The notes: generated by a model not told the origin, from the sequence alone. A stretch of DNA of 64,000 nt from Actinomadura hallensis (GCF_006716765.1 NZ_VFPO01000001.1:1054001-1118000), one strand, 5' to 3'; numbered from the stretch's first letter, positions 1 to 10,715 are shown. Made by a program: numbers and translations.

Positions 1-984
<984 letters not shown>

Positions 985-1037
985 GCCCCGGCTCGCGGGA
1001 CGGGCGACGCTCGCGGTGCCATGGGGAGCATGACGAA

Positions 1038-1060
1038 GGCCCCCGGTTGGACCGGGGGCC
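1038..1060 (-). terminator. Rho-independent-type hairpin after citrate synthase
   Basis: Perfect 10-bp inverted repeat GGCCCCCGGT / ACCGGGGGCC with a 3-nt loop, 43 nt beyond the citrate synthase stop. No T-run follows, which is usual for high-GC actinobacterial terminators. Placement and perfect pairing support the call. Confidence 0.7.
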
Positions 1061-1103
1061 TCGGGTGCTCGATCGGGGGGCGGGGGGCGCCGGCTCGGCC
1101 GGC

Positions 1104-2207
1104 CTAGCGCTTGAGAACTTCCGCCGCTCCGGGCACGTCGTCGATGGAGCGGCTCCCCGGGCCGGTGTACCTGGCGCTCGGCCGGACGAGGCGCCCGGTG
1201 CGCTTCTGCTCCAGGATGTGCGCGGCCCAGCCGGCGGTGCGCCCGCAGGTGAACATCGCCGGCATCATCGCGGTCGGGACCTCCGCGAAGTCCAGCACGA
1301 CCGCGGCCCAGAACTCCACGTTCGTCTCGATCGGGCGGTCCGGGCGGCGCTCGCGCAGCTCGGCGAGGGCGGCGTCCTCCAGCGCCTTGGCGGCCTCGTA
1401 GCGGGGCGCGCCCAGCTCCTTGGCGGTGCGGCGCAGCACGCGGGCCCGCGGGTCCTCGGCGCGGTAGACGCGGTGGCCGAAGCCCATCAGCCGCTCGCCG
1501 GAGTCGAGGATGTCGGTCACGACCTTGCGGGCGTCGCCGAGCTGCTCGACCTTCTCGATCATCGGCAGCACGCGGGCGGGGGCGCCGCCGTGCAGCGGTC
1601 CCGACATCGCGCCGATCGCCCCGGACATGGCCGCCGCGACGTCCGCCCCGGTGGAGGCGATCACCCGGGCGGTGAACGTGGAGGCGTTCATGCCGTGCTC
1701 GGCTGCCGAGACCCAGTACGCGTCGATGGCCCGGACGTGCTTGGGGTCGGGCTCACCGCGCCAGCGGACCATGAACCGCTCGGTGATCGTCGTGGCCTCG
1801 TCGATCCTGCTCTGCGGCACCATCGGGACGCCGATGCCGCGCGCCGACTGGGCGACGAACGACAGCGCCGTCACCGACACCCGCGCGAGGTCGGCGCGGG
1901 CCTCCTCGTCGGAGATGTCGAGCAGCGGGCGCATGCCGTACGCGGTGGCCAGCGTGGGAAGCGCGCTCTGCACGTCCACCCGCACGTCGCCGGAGGTGAC
2001 CGGCAGGAGGTGCGGGTCCGCCGGGGCGAGGCCCGGGTCGAAGCTGTCGTCGACCAGGAGGCCCCAGGCGTCGCCGAAGGAGACGCGGCCGACGAGCTCC
2101 TCGATGTCCACGCCCCGGTAGCGGAGGGCGCCGCCCTCCTTGTCCGGTTCGGCGATCTCGGTCTCGAAGGCCACGACCCCCTCGAGACCAGGTTTGAAGT
2201 CGGACAT
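1104..2207 (-). CDS. citA: Citrate synthase 2 (CitA-type)
   Basis: Condenses oxaloacetate and acetyl-CoA to citrate. The protein is 367 aa, close to mycobacterial CitA and shorter than the hexameric GltA type. Catalytic signatures are visible: AEHGMNAS near residue 170, GPLHGGAP with His206, GFGHRVYR with His245, and an acidic VVLDFAEVP near 306. The N-terminus (PGLEGVVAFETEIAEPDK) matches the CitA family when translation starts at ATG 2207, which has AGGA 6-9 nt upstream. A longer frame to 2255 lacks family support. A hairpin at 1038-1060 terminates it. It is divergent from pdxH over about 125 bp. A methylcitrate synthase side activity cannot be excluded from sequence. Confidence 0.92.
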   Translation of the reverse strand: MSDFKPGLEGVVAFETEIAEPDKEGGALRYRGVDIEELVGRVSFGDAWGLLVDDSFDPGLAPADPHLLPVTSGDVRVDVQSALPTLATAYGMRPLLDISDEEARADLARVSVTALSFVAQSARGIGVPMVPQSRIDEATTITERFMVRWRGEPDPKHVRAIDAYWVSAAEHGMNASTFTARVIASTGADVAAAMSGAIGAMSGPLHGGAPARVLPMIEKVEQLGDARKVVTDILDSGERLMGFGHRVYRAEDPRARVLRRTAKELGAPRYEAAKALEDAALAELRERRPDRPIETNVEFWAAVVLDFAEVPTAMMPAMFTCGRTAGWAAHILEQKRTGRLVRPSARYTGPGSRSIDDVPGAAEVLKR

Positions 2208-2333
2208 GTCGTCCTGCCTTTCGTCCCCAATAGTGATAAGGCGGTGCCGTGCCATTGAACCCTGTCCGCTTTACCAGGAAGTACCCAGGGGGCATGTGAG
2301 TTGCACAAGTCCCAGGTGAGAGGCTGTGACGCT

Positions 2334-3041
2334 GTGGACTCCCCGACGCCCGACCCCGCACGGCTCCGGCGATCGTACGAAGGGGGCGAACTGGCCGAAA
2401 CCGCGGTCCCCGCGGACCCGCTGGCCCTGTTCGCCGCCTGGTTCGCCGACGTGCACGCCTCCGGGCTGGCCGAGCCGAACGCCATGGTGCTCGCGACGGC
2501 GTCCGCCGACGGGGCCCCGAGCGCCCGGATGGTCCTGCTCAAGGGGTACGGGCCGCAGGGGTTCCGGTTCTTCACGAACCTGACGTCGCGCAAGGGGCGG
2601 GAACTCGCGGAGAACCCGCGCGCCGCGCTCGTCTTCCCCTGGCACGCGATGCACCGGCAGGTGCGCGTCGAGGGCCGGGTGACCGAGCTGTCGCGGGAGG
2701 AGACCGCCGCCTACTTCCGGACGCGCCCGTACGGGTCGCGGATCGGGGCGTGGGCGAGCGAGCGGCAGTCGGGCGTCATCCCGGGACGGGACGCGCTGGA
2801 GCGGCGCTACGCCGAGCTGGCCGCACGCTGGCCCGACGCGGAGGGGGGCGACGTCGTCCCCCTGCCCGGCTTCTGGGGCGGGTTCCGGGTCGTCCCCGAG
2901 GCGATCGAGTTCTGGCAGGGGCGCCCTGACCGGCTCCACGACCGCATCCACTACCGCAGAACGCCGCCCGCGGAGCGTCCGCCGGGGGCGATGGCCCCCG
3001 ACGCCTCCGCCGACTGGATCGTGGAGAGACTGTCTCCGTGA
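2334..3041 (+). CDS. pdxH: Pyridoxamine 5'-phosphate oxidase
   Basis: FMN-dependent oxidation of pyridoxine/pyridoxamine 5'-phosphate to PLP. About 235 aa, the normal PdxH length. Family motifs include RMVLLKGYGPQGFRFFTN (FMN and substrate binding), SRKGRELAENP, QVRVEGRV, RPYGSRIGAWAS and the C-terminal WQGRPDRLHDR. GTG 2334 is chosen because GAGAGG lies about 10 nt upstream; a TTG at 2301 would extend it by 11 residues. Its stop overlaps the GTG start of the MFS gene (GTGA), so the two are translationally coupled. Why a PLP salvage enzyme is coupled to an exporter is not clear. Confidence 0.93.
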   Translation: MDSPTPDPARLRRSYEGGELAETAVPADPLALFAAWFADVHASGLAEPNAMVLATASADGAPSARMVLLKGYGPQGFRFFTNLTSRKGRELAENPRAALVFPWHAMHRQVRVEGRVTELSREETAAYFRTRPYGSRIGAWASERQSGVIPGRDALERRYAELAARWPDAEGGDVVPLPGFWGGFRVVPEAIEFWQGRPDRLHDRIHYRRTPPAERPPGAMAPDASADWIVERLSP

Positions 3042-4489
3042 CCTCACAGCAGCCAACCCCCGCCAACGGTCCTGACGCCCCCATGCCCGACGCCGATGCC
3101 GCCGATGCTGCGGGCGCCGCCGATGCTGCCGACGGTGCCGACGCCGAACCGGACGCCGAGCCGTCCGGGGAGGCCGCGTCCGACGCGGAACCGGAGGAGC
3201 CCCTGAAGCGGGGCGGTGCCCGCAAGACGGCGCGGGGGAGCAGGCTGCGGCGGCTGGCGATCGACACGCGGCCGCTGGCCATGCCCGCGTTCCGGCGGCT
3301 GTGGCTGGGGCAGGGCGTCTCGTTCGTCGGCTTCCAGGTGACGGCGGTGGCCGTCCCCGTCCAGGTCTACGACATGACCGGGTCGTCGTTCTGGGTCGGC
3401 GTGCTCGGCTTCGTCAACCTCGTCCCGCTGATCGTGTTCGGCCTGTGGGGCGGGGCGGTGGCCGACCACATGGACCGGCGCAGGCTGCTGTTCCTCTCGT
3501 CCTGCATCATGTGGGCGGCGACGCTGCTCCTGCTGGCCCAGGCGCTGCTGGGGATCGGCAGCCTCGCGCTCATCATGGCGGTGGTCGCCGTGCAGGCCAC
3601 GGGGTTCGCGGTGGCGTCCCCGACCCGCAGCGCGATCATCCCGCGGCTGATCGACCGGCCCCTCGTCCCGGCCGCCAACACGCTCACGTTCACCGCCAGC
3701 CAGTTCGGGATGCTCGCCGGCCCGCTGTTCGCCGGCCTGCTGCTGGCCCGCTGGAATTACGCCGCGGCCTACGCGCTGGACGCCGTGCTGTTCAGCGTCG
3801 TGCTCTACGCGGCGCTGCGGCTGCCCCCGATCCCCCCGCTCGGCGACGTCACCGGCTCGCCCGGCCTGCGGTCGGTGATCGACGGGCTGCGCTACCTGGC
3901 CACCCAGCCTGTGCTGCTGATGTCGTTCGTCGTGGACATCATCGCGATGGCGGTCGCGATGCCGCGCGCGCTGTTCCCCGAGGTGGCCGACACCCGGTTC
4001 GGCGGGGAGGCCGCGGTCGGCTGGCTGTTCGCGGCGATCGCGATCGGCGCGTTCCTCGGCGGGCTGATGTCCGGCTGGATCGGGCGCGTGCACCGCCAGG
4101 GCGTCGCCCTCGTCGCGTCGATCGTGGTCTGGGGTCTCGCGGTCGCCGCCGCCGGGCTGTCGGGGCGGCTGTGGCTGGCCGTGCTGCTCCTGGCGGTCGG
4201 CGGGGCGGCGGACCTGGTGTCGGCCGTGTTCCGCCAGTCCATGCTCCAGACGTACGCGCCCGACGAGATGCGCGGGCGGCTGCAGGGGGTGTTCACCGTC
4301 GTCGTGGCGGGCGGGCCGCGGCTCGGGGACGTCCGCGCCGGCGCGACCGCGAGCCTCGCCGGGGCGACCGCGTCGTGGGTGGGCGGCGGCCTCGCCTGCG
4401 CGGTGCTGGTCGTCATCGCGGCCCTGGCCGTCCCGGCGCTGCTCCGCTACGACACCCGCACGGCCAAGACCGTCCCGGTGACCCCCTGA
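3038..4489 (+). CDS. MFS transporter, EntS/DHA3-like exporter
   Basis: 483-residue major facilitator. The first 75 residues are a cytoplasmic Asp/Ala-rich low-complexity tail, then about 12 hydrophobic segments begin near AFRRLWLGQGVSFVGFQ. The loop 2-3 signature reads GGAVADHMDRRRLL, the usual acidic-basic MFS motif. Overall pattern resembles the MFS_3 group that includes enterobactin exporter EntS. Substrate cannot be assigned; a siderophore role would fit IdeR being nearby, but that is only inference. The start overlaps the pdxH stop by 4 nt. It converges on the UdgX gene, with a 16-bp palindrome at 4506-4521 between them. Confidence 0.88.
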   Translation: MTSQQPTPANGPDAPMPDADAADAAGAADAADGADAEPDAEPSGEAASDAEPEEPLKRGGARKTARGSRLRRLAIDTRPLAMPAFRRLWLGQGVSFVGFQVTAVAVPVQVYDMTGSSFWVGVLGFVNLVPLIVFGLWGGAVADHMDRRRLLFLSSCIMWAATLLLLAQALLGIGSLALIMAVVAVQATGFAVASPTRSAIIPRLIDRPLVPAANTLTFTASQFGMLAGPLFAGLLLARWNYAAAYALDAVLFSVVLYAALRLPPIPPLGDVTGSPGLRSVIDGLRYLATQPVLLMSFVVDIIAMAVAMPRALFPEVADTRFGGEAAVGWLFAAIAIGAFLGGLMSGWIGRVHRQGVALVASIVVWGLAVAAAGLSGRLWLAVLLLAVGGAADLVSAVFRQSMLQTYAPDEMRGRLQGVFTVVVAGGPRLGDVRAGATASLAGATASWVGGGLACAVLVVIAALAVPALLRYDTRTAKTVPVTP

Positions 4490-4532
4490 CGCCGGTGTCC
4501 CCTGACGCGGCCCGGGCCGCGGGTCCCGGCGG

Positions 4533-5237
4533 CTAGCCGAGGGCGGAGGCGACCAGCTTCAGGTCGTCGACGAGGCCCGCGTAGACGGCGTCGCGGTCGT
4601 CGGCGCGCAGGACGGCGGACGGGTGGATCGTCGCCACCAGCCGGGTGCCGTCCGGCTCCGGGGACGCGTCGGCGACCTGCCGTCCGGCCGCGGGCGTGCC
4701 GAGGACGTCGAGGCCGGGGAAGGGGAGCACGCGTCCGCGCTGCCTCGTCACCCGGAACGAGGACCCGAGCAGCGCCCTGCCCGCCGTGGCCCCGAGCGCC
4801 ACGACCACGTCCGGGTCCAGAAGGCGCAGCTCCGCCAGGAGCCAGGGACGGCACGCGCGCATCTCGTCCGCGCTCGGCGGCTCGTGGATGCGCCGCTTGC
4901 CGCCGCCCTGCCGCCGGAACTTGAAGTGCTTGACGGCGTTGGTGACGTAGACGTCGCCGCGCTCGATCCCGGCCTCCTCCAGCGCCCGGTCGAGCACCCG
5001 CCCGGCGGGCCCGACGAACGGAAGGCCCCGGCGGTCCTCCTGGTCGCCGGGCTGCTCGCCGACGAACATGACCCGCCCGCCGGGAGCGCCGTCTCCGAAG
5101 ACGGTCTGGGTGGCGTTCTCGTACAGGCCGCAGCCCCGGCAGCCCGCCGCCGCCCGCCGCAGCGCGTCCAGATCCGACCGCTCCTCGGGGGTCCGCGGCA
5201 GGAAGGGCTCGGCGTCCGGGGAACGTTCGGCGCTCAT
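4533..5237 (-). CDS. udgX: UdgX-family uracil-DNA binding protein (superfamily 4-like UDG)
   Basis: UdgX proteins recognise uracil in DNA and form a covalent bond through a His in an inserted R-loop instead of releasing the abasic site. This 234-aa protein has motif A GEQPGDQED (60-68) followed by PFVGPAG, the UdgX-specific loop KRRIH (114-118) with His118, and the distal motif ATIHPSAV. Iron-sulfur ligands visible are C33, C36 and C129. His104 occupies the spot where family-4 enzymes carry another Cys, so cluster coordination may differ (inference). The start at ATG 5237 has GGGGGAA about 8 nt upstream. It is divergent from ideR across 100 bp. Confidence 0.9.
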   Translation of the reverse strand: MSAERSPDAEPFLPRTPEERSDLDALRRAAAGCRGCGLYENATQTVFGDGAPGGRVMFVGEQPGDQEDRRGLPFVGPAGRVLDRALEEAGIERGDVYVTNAVKHFKFRRQGGGKRRIHEPPSADEMRACRPWLLAELRLLDPDVVVALGATAGRALLGSSFRVTRQRGRVLPFPGLDVLGTPAAGRQVADASPEPDGTRLVATIHPSAVLRADDRDAVYAGLVDDLKLVASALG

Positions 5238-5337
5238 CTCGCGTTCCCCCTTACCCGGCTCGCGGGCGATATTCGCGGGGCCCGGCGTCGCTTCCTGCGA
5301 GCAAGTAGACTCGAGGGCCATAAGACTGGAGGGAGCT

Positions 5338-6045
5338 GTGACCTCACACGGCCTTATCGACACCACGGAGATGTATCTCCGGACGGTCTTCGAGCTCGAA
5401 GAGGAGGGGATCATCCCCCTTCGGGCGCGCATCGCCGAGCGGCTCTCCCAGAGCGGCCCGACGGTGAGCCAGACCGTCGCGCGGATGGAGCGCGACGGGC
5501 TTCTGCGGGTCGAGGGCGATCGGCACCTCGAGCTGACCGTGACCGGGCGGGACCTGGCGACGCGCGTCATGCGCAAGCACAGGCTCGCCGAATGCCTGCT
5601 GGTCAACGTGATCGGCCTGCCTTGGGAGGACGTCCACATCGAGGCGTGCCGCTGGGAGCACGTCATGTCGGAGGACGTCGAACGGCGCCTCGTCGCGCTG
5701 CTGGACAACCCGACCACCTGCCCCCACGGCAACCCGATCCCCGGCCTCGCCGAGCTGGGCGCCGCCGGAGCCGACGATGACGACGACGCGCAGCAGCTCT
5801 CGGCGATGACCGCGGTCGCCAGCCCCGCGGGCGCCGGCGCGGTGATCCGCCGGATCAGCGAGCAGGTGCAAAGCGACAGCGACCTGATGCTTAGACTCAA
5901 GCAGATAGGGATACAACCGGGACGAGAGGTGACTCTCCGGGCTACCGACGACGGGGTGCGGGTGATCAGTGACGACGAGTCCGACGGTCCCGCGACGGAA
6001 CTGCCGCGCAACATCGCCGAGCACGTGTTCGTCAGCAGGCGCTGA
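5338..6045 (+). CDS. ideR: Iron-dependent DtxR-family repressor (IdeR/DmdR)
   Basis: Fe(II)-activated repressor of iron uptake and storage genes. It is 235 aa with the classic three parts: winged HTH (DTTEMYLRTVFELEEEGI, then SGPTVSQTVARMERDGL), a metal-binding/dimerisation region containing HRLAECLLVNVIGLPW and EACRWEHVMSEDVERRL, and a C-terminal SH3-like domain. This architecture separates it from MntR, which lacks the SH3 domain. Residues 140-155 include a short acidic insertion (DDDDD). GTG 5338 has GGAGGGAG just upstream. No convincing 19-bp iron box was found at its own promoter or in the neighbouring spacers. Confidence 0.93.
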   Translation: MTSHGLIDTTEMYLRTVFELEEEGIIPLRARIAERLSQSGPTVSQTVARMERDGLLRVEGDRHLELTVTGRDLATRVMRKHRLAECLLVNVIGLPWEDVHIEACRWEHVMSEDVERRLVALLDNPTTCPHGNPIPGLAELGAAGADDDDDAQQLSAMTAVASPAGAGAVIRRISEQVQSDSDLMLRLKQIGIQPGREVTLRATDDGVRVISDDESDGPATELPRNIAEHVFVSRR

Positions 6046-6273
6046 AACGGCCGGCATGCGGCTCGGCGGTGGGCGGGGCTCCGCCGCGCGGTTCCCCGCC
6101 GCGGAGGTCTATACCGAAGATCTCCATGACTCGGTGTGGTCCGGGCGTATCCCGGCCGCGGTTCCGTCGTTCAATACGACGGAGAGCACACGCACGATGC
6201 CCGCGCCGGGACGCTCGGTGATCACCGTGGCCGCGCCGCGGGCCGGGCTCGCGACTGGTACCGGGATGGGGAG

Positions 6274-8631
6274 ATGAGCCACTGGGGGGAAGCGCCCGAC
6301 GAGGCGCATCTGCCGCCCGAGACCGTCCTGAACCAGATGGAGATGGCGGTCATCGTCTGCGACCGCTTCAGCAACGTCATCTACGGCAACGACTTCGCGC
6401 GCCGGCTGTTCGGATACGGCGGAGACGAGATCATCGGCCACTCCGTCCTGTCGCTGGGCATCGCCGAGGAGGACCACGAGCAGGCCACCGAGCTGGCCAA
6501 GCACGTCCTCAAGGGCGGCGTGTGGGAGGGCACCTTCTGCAACACGCGCTCGGACGGCACCACCGTCTACACCCGCGCGCACGCGGTGCCGCTGCGGCAC
6601 CCCTCCGGCGCCGTCGACGGCGTGGTGATCTTCGCGCGCGAGGCGCTGCGCTCCAACCAGCGCGAACAGGACCGCTACGGCCTGCTGGAGCGCATCGGCG
6701 AGCGGCTCGCCGGCTCCCTGGAGCTGGAGAGCACGCTGCGCCGCGTCGCCGACACCCTCGTCCCGCAGTTCGCCGACCACGTCTTCATCGACCTGTACAG
6801 CGGCGACCGGCTGTACCGGCGGGTGTCGCGGCACGCGGGCGGCTGGGAGCCGCCGCCCGGCACCTGGGCCGAGGTCGGCGAGCCCGTGTCCTACCCGCGC
6901 GGGCACTTCGCCGAGAAGGCGATGAGCCGCCGCGACGCCGTCCTCGTCGAGGACATGATCCAGCAGCGGTTCGCCGCGCCGGACGGGTCGTCGTCGCGGC
7001 TCGGCGACGAGATGGGCCTCACCTCGGTGATCTCGGCGCCGCTGCTGGTGCGCGGCGAGCTGCTCGGCGTGATGACGCTGGCGCTGTCGAACCTGTCCAA
7101 GCGGCCCGACCCGCACTACGACGGCTTCGACCGCGACCTGATCGGCGCGATCGCCAGCCGGGTCGCGCTCGCCGTCGACAACGCGATGCTGTTCGAGGAG
7201 GAGCGCGACACCGCGCTGGCGTTCCAGAAGCACCTGCTGCCCGGCGAGCGGCCGCCCCGGCTGGACGGCCTGCAGATCGCCTGGCGGTACGAGCCGGCCC
7301 GGCCGCTGGAGTCGCACGGGCACGGCATCCAGACGCAGGTCGGCGGCGACTGGTACGACGTGATCCCGCTGTCGGCGGGCCGCGTCGGGCTCGTCATCGG
7401 CGACGTCGAGGGCCGCGGCGCCCGCGCCGCCGCGGTGATGGGCCAGCTCCGCGCCGCGCTGCGCGCGTTCGCGCAGGACGACAAGCCTCCCGCCGACATC
7501 CTGCGCAAGCTCGACGAGTGGGTCCGCACGATGACCCGGCCCGAGCGGATGCGCTCCGGCTGGAACAGCGACGACCTCGTCCGCCCGCCGCTGGTGTCCT
7601 GCACCTACTTCGTGTACGACGCGTGGTCGCGGATGCTGGAGTTCGCCAACGCGGGCCACGACCCGCCGCTGCTGATCGTCGACGGGGAGGTCGGCGAGCT
7701 GCCGTTCGAGAGCGAGGGCGGCATGCTCGGGCTGCGCGCCCCCGGCATGGGCGGCGAGATCCTCTTCAACGAGGAGAAGTGCGAGCTGAAGCCGGGCTCC
7801 ACGCTCGTGCTGTACACCGACGGCCTCATCGACCGCCGCCCCCGCGACGACGGCGAGTACTTCACCCGCGAGGAGTCGCGGGAGAGGGTCCGCGCCGCCG
7901 TCGCCGAGGCCGCGCACGCCGGCGTCGAGGCGATCGCCAACGCCGCCTACGAGGCGGTGCCCGGCGACATCGACGACGACGTGGCGATCGTGGTGATCCG
8001 CACCTCCGCGGAGGAGCTGGCCGTCGAGGAGCGCACCTTCACCGCCGAGCCGATCATGGTGTCGGAGGCGCGCCGGATGGCCGCCGACACGTTCGCGTCC
8101 TGGGGGATGCTCGACGAGCAGTCGGAGCTGGCGTGCCTGCTGGTGTCCGAGGTCGTCACGAACGTCGTCCTGCACGCGACCGCCACGCCCGCGCCGCGCC
8201 GCGAGATGGCCGTCCCGGTGACGGCCGGGCCGGGCCGCGGCGGCGAGCCGCTCGGCGCGCCGCCGCCGGTGCAGTTCAACACCGAGTTCGACACGGGGTC
8301 CTACGAGCGGGGCGCCTACGACTCGGGTCCGGTCGGCGGGGAGTCGCTGGACGGCGGCGCGTTCGCCGAGGACGACTGGAACCTCGGCGCCGAGCTCGGC
8401 CGCCGCGAGCCGCCGACGAAGGAGTTCCGGCTCCGCCTCCGGCGCGGCGCCGACGCCATCTGGGTGGAGGTGTTCGACTCCGACATGCGTCTGCCGCGCA
8501 TCCGCAGCGCGGGCGAGACCGACGAGGGCGGCCGCGGCCTGTACCTCGTCGACCAGCTCGCCAGCCGGTGGGGCGCCCGTCCGACGGCCGACGGCAAGGC
8601 CGTCTGGTTCGAACTGCCGCTGGCGCCCTGA
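6274..8631 (+). CDS. PAS-GAF-SpoIIE phosphatase with C-terminal anti-sigma-type ATPase domain
   Basis: About 785 aa. Order: PAS (about 16-125), GAF (about 135-300), PP2C/SpoIIE phosphatase (about 320-540, with GGDWYD at 357-362 as metal ligand), and a GHKL ATPase of the RsbW kind (about 560-785; N-box [11 protein letters not shown] near 626-636, G-box [11 protein letters not shown]). Such proteins couple ligand sensing to partner-switching control of sigma factors. The ATPase domain carries a roughly 90-residue Gly/Glu-rich insertion between the N- and G-boxes. ATG 6274 is adopted, although its SD GGGGAG abuts the start codon; upstream GTG 6136 is an alternative. No anti-sigma antagonist gene is adjacent. 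The ADH gene starts 5 nt after its stop. Confidence 0.85.
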   Translation: MSHWGEAPDEAHLPPETVLNQMEMAVIVCDRFSNVIYGNDFARRLFGYGGDEIIGHSVLSLGIAEEDHEQATELAKHVLKGGVWEGTFCNTRSDGTTVYTRAHAVPLRHPSGAVDGVVIFAREALRSNQREQDRYGLLERIGERLAGSLELESTLRRVADTLVPQFADHVFIDLYSGDRLYRRVSRHAGGWEPPPGTWAEVGEPVSYPRGHFAEKAMSRRDAVLVEDMIQQRFAAPDGSSSRLGDEMGLTSVISAPLLVRGELLGVMTLALSNLSKRPDPHYDGFDRDLIGAIASRVALAVDNAMLFEEERDTALAFQKHLLPGERPPRLDGLQIAWRYEPARPLESHGHGIQTQVGGDWYDVIPLSAGRVGLVIGDVEGRGARAAAVMGQLRAALRAFAQDDKPPADILRKLDEWVRTMTRPERMRSGWNSDDLVRPPLVSCTYFVYDAWSRMLEFANAGHDPPLLIVDGEVGELPFESEGGMLGLRAPGMGGEILFNEEKCELKPGSTLVLYTDGLIDRRPRDDGEYFTREESRERVRAAVAEAAHAGVEAIANAAYEAVPGDIDDDVAIVVIRTSAEELAVEERTFTAEPIMVSEARRMAADTFASWGMLDEQSELACLLVSEVVTNVVLHATATPAPRREMAVPVTAGPGRGGEPLGAPPPVQFNTEFDTGSYERGAYDSGPVGGESLDGGAFAEDDWNLGAELGRREPPTKEFRLRLRRGADAIWVEVFDSDMRLPRIRSAGETDEGGRGLYLVDQLASRWGARPTADGKAVWFELPLAP

Positions 8632-8636
8632 CCGTC

Positions 8637-9632
8637 ATGCGCGCGTGGGAGGTGCGGACGCCGGCCCCGATCTCGTCGGGGCCGCTGGTGCGGGCCGAAC
8701 GCGACGTTCCGGAGCCGGGGCGGGGCGAGCTGCTCGTGCGGGTCCTCGCCTGCGGCGTCTGCCGGACGGACCTGCACGTCGCCGAGGGGGACCTGCCCGT
8801 CCACCTGCCCGGGGTGACGCCCGGCCACGAGATCGTCGGCGAGGTCGTCGCCGCCGGGGAGGGGACGCTGCGCGGCGTCGGCGACCGGGTCGGCGTCGCC
8901 TGGCTGCGCGGGACGTGCGGGGCGTGCCGCTTCTGCCGCCGCGGCGCCGAGAACCTGTGCCCGGCGTCGGTCTACACCGGCTGGGACGCCCACGGCGGCT
9001 ACGCCGAGTACGCGCTGGCCGTGGACGCCTACAGCTACACCCTGCCGCCCGAGCTGGACGACGTCCGCGCGGCGCCGCTCCTGTGCGCGGGCATCATCGG
9101 CTACCGCGCGCTGCGCCGCGCCGAGGTCCCGCCGGGCGGGCGGCTCGGCATCTGGGGGTTCGGCGGCTCCGCCCACCTGGCCGCGCAGATCGCGATCGCC
9201 GAGGGCGCCGACGTGCACGTCTACACCCGCAGTCCCGCCGCCCGGGAGCTGGCCCGCGAGCTGGGCGCGTCCTGGGCCGGGGACTCCTTCGACGCCGGCC
9301 CCGCCCCGCTGGACGCGGCGATCGTGTTCGCGCCGGCCGGGGAGCTCGTCCCCGCCGCCCTCGAACGCCTCGACCGCGGCGGGACGTGCGCCATCGCCGG
9401 CATCCACCTGAGCGACGTCCCGTCCCTGAACTACCAGCGGCACCTGTTCCAGGAGCGGGAGGTCCGGTCGGTGACGGCGAACACCCGCGCGGACGGCGAG
9501 GAGTTCCTCACGCTGGCCGCCCGCCTCGACGTCGCCGTGACGACGCGCCCTTACAGCCTGGACGAGGCGGACCGTGCACTGGCGGACCTCGCCGCAGACC
9601 GCTTCACCGGAGCCGCCGTGCTCGTCCCCTGA
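8637..9632 (+). CDS. Zinc-dependent alcohol dehydrogenase family protein
   Basis: MDR-superfamily NAD(P)-dependent oxidoreductase, 331 aa. Catalytic zinc ligands are C39 ([11 protein letters not shown]) and H64-E65 (PGHE). The structural zinc lobe is complete with C94, C97, C100 and C108 (CGACRFC, ENLC). The nucleotide-binding fold is seen as [17 protein letters not shown], with GFGGSA as the dinucleotide loop. Closest to the propanol-preferring/YahK-type group, but the natural substrate cannot be told. ATG 8637 lies 5 nt after the phosphatase stop and has no SD of its own, implying coupling to the upstream gene. It converges on the methyltransferase gene 18 nt away. Confidence 0.87.
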   Translation: MRAWEVRTPAPISSGPLVRAERDVPEPGRGELLVRVLACGVCRTDLHVAEGDLPVHLPGVTPGHEIVGEVVAAGEGTLRGVGDRVGVAWLRGTCGACRFCRRGAENLCPASVYTGWDAHGGYAEYALAVDAYSYTLPPELDDVRAAPLLCAGIIGYRALRRAEVPPGGRLGIWGFGGSAHLAAQIAIAEGADVHVYTRSPAARELARELGASWAGDSFDAGPAPLDAAIVFAPAGELVPAALERLDRGGTCAIAGIHLSDVPSLNYQRHLFQEREVRSVTANTRADGEEFLTLAARLDVAVTTRPYSLDEADRALADLAADRFTGAAVLVP

Positions 9633-9650
9633 CCGCTGCCTCTACCGCGC

Positions 9651-10502
9651 TCAGGGGATCGGTTCCGCGGCCACGTGGGCCCATGTCTGGGTGAACCAGA
9701 GTTCGCCGCTGATGATGCGGGGTTTGGCTCCGGTGCGGGGGCCGCCGTCCACCTCGTCGATGAGGGCCCGGCGGATGCGGTCGGCGGTCGCGTCGTCGCA
9801 CGCCCCGGCGAGCCACGCGTCCACGGGACGCTCCACGGTGAACACGTCGAGGCGGCGGATGCTCCCGCCCGCCAAGGTGATCATTTCGGTGAGGCGGGCG
9901 ATGGACGGCGTGCCGGGGTGGTCGGGGTCGCGGAGCCGCTCGATGCGGTCGCGGTCGGGCCCGGTGAGGTTGCCGCGCACCAGGTCGGCGACGACGACCC
10001 GGCCGCCGGGGCGGCAGACCCGCAGCAGCTCGCGCAGCACGGAGTCGGGATCGCCCAGGTTGTAGAGCGAGAACCGCGCCGTCACCAGGGAGAACGCGTT
10101 GTCCCGGTACGGCAGTGCCGTCGCGTCGGCCTTGACCGGGGCGCCGTCCGGGCCGATCGGGTGCGGCCTGTGCTCCTCGCGGGTCGCGGACGGGGGAGGC
10201 GGGTCGCCGCCGGCGATGCGCACCGGGCCCGTCCCGAACTCCACGGTGGACGTCCGCGCGCTCGCGCCGGTCGCGGCTCCGTTCCGGGTGCCGTTCACGG
10301 CGGTCGCGCGCGCGGGCACGGCGTCGACGGCGGTGAGGTGGCGCACCTGGGGGCCGAGCGCGGCGGGCATGGGGCCGCGGCCGCGGGCCACGTCCAGGCA
10401 CACGTCGTCCCGCGCGGGCTCGATGAACTCCAGGAGCCGTCGCAGATGCGGGGCGATCGCACCGCCGGTCTGCTGGATCGCGGCCACCGGATGCGTGTTC
10501 AC
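9651..10502 (-). CDS. SAM-dependent methyltransferase-like protein with internal insertion
   Basis: About 283 aa, class I methyltransferase fold. Motif I reads CLDVARGRG (35-43), where a typical enzyme has a GxGxG run; the beta-2 acidic end is TAVD (57-60). The later motif KADATALPYRDNAFSLV (124-140) and RVCRPGGRVVVADLV are typical of Methyltransf_11. Between about 62 and 122 there is a Gly/Ala/Pro-rich stretch roughly 40 residues longer than usual, so SAM binding may be altered. GTG 10502 has GAGGGAG 8 nt upstream. Substrate is unknown. Related to, but shorter than, ubiquinone/menaquinone-type methyltransferases. Confidence 0.75.
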   Translation of the reverse strand: MNTHPVAAIQQTGGAIAPHLRRLLEFIEPARDDVCLDVARGRGPMPAALGPQVRHLTAVDAVPARATAVNGTRNGAATGASARTSTVEFGTGPVRIAGGDPPPPSATREEHRPHPIGPDGAPVKADATALPYRDNAFSLVTARFSLYNLGDPDSVLRELLRVCRPGGRVVVADLVRGNLTGPDRDRIERLRDPDHPGTPSIARLTEMITLAGGSIRRLDVFTVERPVDAWLAGACDDATADRIRRALIDEVDGGPRTGAKPRIISGELWFTQTWAHVAAEPIP

Positions 10503-10715
10503 GGGGCGACTCCCTCGTTCGGGGCCGGCTTCGCCGGACGGGGTACCGCTCGCGTCCGCCGCGCGGGGCCGCGGGCATCCGGACGGGGGACCGGGTGCGT
10601 CACGTCTGCCTCGGGCGGGGGCGTCGAACGGGCGTGAAGCCGGTATCGCCACGTATGACTCCCCGTCGGGGACGTAAGTTCGGATCCCGCCGGAGACAAT
10701 CGCACGCCGTTTCGG

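Noticed and set aside
4506-4521. 16-bp palindrome between the MFS and udgX genes as a bidirectional terminator
   Set aside because: It has no loop and no T-run; only about 6 bp could pair in RNA, so it is mentioned but not listed.
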